Shown: positions 21,324-22,500 of the stretch, one piece after another
Position numbering within the stretch: position 1 is the first letter of the stretch
How the letters are laid out: the number at the start of each line of letters is the position of its first letter
Origin: Theodoxus fluviatilis
Lineage: Eukaryota > Mollusca > Gastropoda > Cycloneritida > Neritidae
Assembly: GCA_034096865.1 (NCBI GenBank)
Contig: JAWQFJ010028204.1
Coordinates: 40,001-62,500 of the forward strand
DNA length: 22,500 nucleotides
Direction of reading: 5' to 3'
Translations under genes and position numbers: made by a program
The notes under the pieces: model-generated
What the model was told of the DNA's origin: nothing
Database searches by the model: none
Seen by the model: only the letters and a program-made list of their open reading frames with translations

Positions 21324-21340
21324 CATTGATTGATAGATTG
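21212..21340 (-). repeat. (AATC)n 3' tail of the minus-strand LINE
   Basis: About 129 bp of GATT tetranucleotides on +, that is (AATC)n on -, with isolated changes (GGTT at about 21,221, GCTT at 21,240 and 21,268-21,272, CATT near 21,324, GATA near 21,333). It sits immediately 3' on the minus strand of an AATAAA and a stem-loop. Several non-LTR retrotransposon families end in a short tandem repeat instead of poly(A), so I read this as the element tail. Confidence 0.85.
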
Positions 21341-21344
21341 TTTC

Positions 21345-21350
21345 TTTATT
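21345..21350 (-). promoter_or_regulatory. Candidate polyadenylation signal AATAAA of the LINE
   Basis: AATAAA on the minus strand within GATAAATAAAG, just before the (AATC)n tail of the LINE. It is positioned as expected for the 3' end of a retrotransposon transcript. Confidence 0.5.
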
Positions 21351-21367
21351 TATCAAAGATGAAATTT

Positions 21368-21383
21368 TAGGCATTTCTGCCTA
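21368..21383 (-). other. LINE 3' stem-loop with GAAA tetraloop
   Basis: The minus strand reads TAGGCA-GAAA-TGCCTA, a perfect 6-bp stem closed by a GNRA-class tetraloop. It lies 18 bases before AATAAA (21,350-21,345 on -) and about 28 bases before the (AATC)n tail. Many LINEs carry a 3' stem-loop recognised by their reverse transcriptase, and the position fits that role. The function here is inferred. Confidence 0.6.
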
Positions 21384-21567
21384 TCTTACAAATTCTAAAC
21401 AAGCTTGAAGGGTTGGAAAGTTCCTGTAAATATTTTTTTTAAACCATGTCTTTTGACAGGCGGAGATGGGCGAGCATGCTTTGTGGTTGGACGATGTGCG
21501 AGGCGCAGTGCCGTGGTTCTATCCCTGGGACGGAGAAATCTGGGTTTATTTAAATATCTTACAAATT
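21382..21567 (+). mobile_element. 160-bp SINE-like insertion with 13-bp target-site duplications
   Basis: The 13-mer TATCTTACAAATT occurs at 21,382-21,394 and again at 21,555-21,567 as exact direct repeats flanking a 160-bp segment (21,395-21,554). Removing the segment and one repeat restores a continuous LINE 3' UTR, so the repeats look like a target-site duplication. Inside, on +, is a tRNA-promoter-like pair: an A-box-like TGCTTTGTGGTTGG at 21,477-21,490 and a B-box-like GGTTCTATCCC at 21,515-21,525, spaced about as in tRNA genes. The box B match is imperfect and no tRNA cloverleaf is intact. About 65 bp precede the tRNA-like part, which is unusual for a SINE head, and there is no poly(A) tail, only TTTATTTAAA before the right repeat. 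Alternatives are a composite or rearranged SINE, or a small non-autonomous DNA element. No clear terminal inverted repeats are visible. Confidence 0.6.
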
Positions 21568-21773
21568 GTCCTTGCTCTTAAATAAATGAAAACATTGATA
21601 ATTAAGACAAAAAAAATCACAGTACCTAATCTATGTACAACAATTGGTAAGGTATATGAAGAATATGATCAACAATGACAAATATGTTGGTAGATGCCTT
21701 TGACAAATGTCAGCTCAGTGATTCTTGAAGTTCAAGCAAGTACGTGTCATATGAACAGGCGACAGCAGTGAGA

Positions 21774-22060
21774 TCATCCAAATAGATTATCACGTATGGA
21801 TGCTTTTAAAAACTTCATGGAAGTATTGTTCCTTAGGTGCAATGGGAGTGTATTCCATATCATAACACCTGACTATGTAATACTGCCTTTGAAAATGTCT
21901 ACTCTAGGTTGTGGTAGAATGAAAGTGTTGCAAGATAGTGAATGGCTTGTTTGGGGACGAATGAAGAGATCAGTAAGATACTTCGGTGCTCGTGAATGAG
22001 CAATTTTGTGCATAAGGATGCATTTATTGAGGACGAGGTGTTTTTGAAGGATAGTAAGCA

Positions 22061-22064
<4 letters not shown>
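21774..22064 (-). pseudogene. LINE ORF2 C-terminal remnant with one in-frame stop
   Basis: On the minus strand one frame runs from about 22,064 to a TGA at 21,776-21,774, broken only by a TAG at 21,875-21,873. Recognisable pieces in order are LNKCILMHKIA, APKYLTDLFIRPQTSHSL, LPQPRVDIFKGSIT, the stop, SGVMIWNTLPLHLRNN, and TSMKFLKASIRDNLF. The patterns NKC.LM.K, P.YL.DLF, P.PR...FK.S, SG...WN.LP..LR and FK..IRDNLF match the region after the reverse-transcriptase catalytic core of animal LINE ORF2 proteins, from memory of the family. The stop falls where the family usually has an aromatic residue before SG, so a single base change could explain it. Otherwise the frame is intact, so this copy is younger than the fragment at 17,673. 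Confidence 0.8.
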
Positions 22065-22066
<2 letters not shown>

Positions 22067-22134
<68 letters not shown>

Positions 22135-22138
22135 CAGA

Positions 22139-22194
<56 letters not shown>

Positions 22195-22241
22195 GAGCCA
22201 CAGAGAGAGAGAGCGAGAGAGCGAGAGAGAGAGAGAGAGAG
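22067..22241 (+). repeat. (GA)n microsatellite, right tract
   Basis: About 175 bp of GA dinucleotides interrupted by AAAG, ACAG (near 22,134, 22,150, 22,186), CCACAG near 22,199 and AGCG near 22,213 and 22,221. It abuts the truncated 5' end of the minus-strand LINE. Open frames through it encode only Ser-Leu or Arg-Glu runs and are not genes. Confidence 0.95.
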
Positions 22242-22500
22242 TTTCATTAATGTGTAGGCCGACCGCCCTTTACACGGTACAGTACCACAGCAAGAAAATA
22301 CAAATATACATCACTCGACCACAATTAGGCTGGTATAAGGAATTACAAGGTGTACTATCGAGTCTTACTTCACGAAGTCGCATAGCAAATGTACAAGGCA
22401 AACTTTCTTACAATGACATAATCCGATCCATCCATACAGCTTCTACCGTATACGTGTCGTTTTTTCACATAGTATCCGAGATACTTATCTCCTAGATCTG
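22242..22500. other. Unrecognised sequence at right edge
   Basis: About 260 bp of mixed sequence after the (GA)n tract. One + frame of 81 codons (22,250-22,495) starts MCRPTALYTVQYHS and has no recognisable domain, and its length is only modestly above chance. The sequence runs off the window. Confidence 0.4.

Larger units (their letters stand above)
21212..22066 (-). mobile_element. 5'-truncated LINE, minus strand, inserted in (GA)n
   Basis: Read on the minus strand, the element has in order an ORF C-terminus (22,064 to 21,774), an AT-rich 3' UTR, a TAGGCA-GAAA-TGCCTA stem-loop (21,383-21,368), AATAAA (21,350-21,345) and a (AATC)n tail. The coding part resembles CR1/L2-like LINE C-termini by recalled pattern. 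(GA)n lies against both ends, which fits insertion into a GA microsatellite with the target duplication hidden in the repeat. The 3' UTR is split by a 160-bp insertion at 21,395-21,554 with a 13-bp duplicated target. Only the last 95-100 codons remain, so the copy is dead on arrival through 5' truncation. The exact 5' breakpoint, near 22,064-22,070, blurs into the GA-rich sequence. Confidence 0.78.

Noticed and set aside
21102..21374. Minus-strand frame of Asn-Gln-Ser-Ile and Ser-Leu repeats
   Set aside because: It is a direct translation of the (AATC)n tail and the (TC)n microsatellite.
21462..21540. Functional tRNA gene
   Set aside because: Only the promoter-box-like words are present. The A and B boxes are imperfect and no cloverleaf or acceptor stem can be drawn.
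21796..21999. Plus-strand 67-codon frame
   Set aside because: It is the antisense shadow of the minus-strand LINE C-terminus.
21873..22250. Ser-Leu and Arg-Glu rich frames through the right (GA)n tract
   Set aside because: They are microsatellite translations. Only the part left of about 22,064 on the minus strand is meaningful, as a LINE remnant.
22250..22495. 81-codon plus frame as a gene
   Set aside because: It has no recognisable domain, its start is beside a microsatellite, and its length is only slightly above chance.

Overview
The window looks like intergenic DNA from an animal, probably an invertebrate and possibly a marine mollusc. The evidence is the density of tandem arrays, two decayed non-LTR retrotransposon (LINE) 3' fragments, a possible tRNA-derived SINE and long (GA)n tracts. 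Nothing fixes the species. I find no protein-coding gene that I would defend. There is no bacterial operon structure, CRISPR array, rRNA or functional tRNA. About 83% of the window (roughly 18.6 kb) is four unrelated tandem arrays lying one after another.

Layout. (1) 1-11719 is a 44-bp satellite of about 266 copies, running off the left edge. It is almost perfectly uniform except for one T/G site per unit, and it becomes more varied after about 9660. (2) 11720-12026 is unique spacer. (3) 12027-14700 is a 12-bp minisatellite with higher-order duplications. (4) 14701-14877 is spacer. (5) 14878-17304 is a 30-bp minisatellite. (6) 17305-18844 is mostly unique DNA. It holds a frameshifted LINE reverse-transcriptase C-terminal fragment on + (17673-18093), a G-run cluster and AT-rich sequence. 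(7) 18845-20663 is a CpG-rich 47/41-bp tandem array. (8) 20664-21103 is spacer. (9) 21104-22241 is a nested structure: (GA)n, then a 5'-truncated LINE on the minus strand, then (GA)n. The LINE has a C-terminal ORF remnant, a 3' UTR, a stem-loop, an AATAAA and a (AATC)n tail. A 160-bp insertion with a tRNA-promoter-like core and 13-bp target-site duplications interrupts the LINE's 3' UTR. (10) 22242-22500 is unrecognised sequence.

The long open frames in arrays 2 and 3 follow from unit lengths of 12 and 30 bp, both multiples of three with stop-free frames. The 44-bp and 47-bp arrays have no comparable frames. The most interesting signals are the dimorphic base of the 44-bp satellite, which lies inside a hairpin stem that competes with a second hairpin, and the LINE-in-microsatellite and insertion-in-LINE nesting at the right end.
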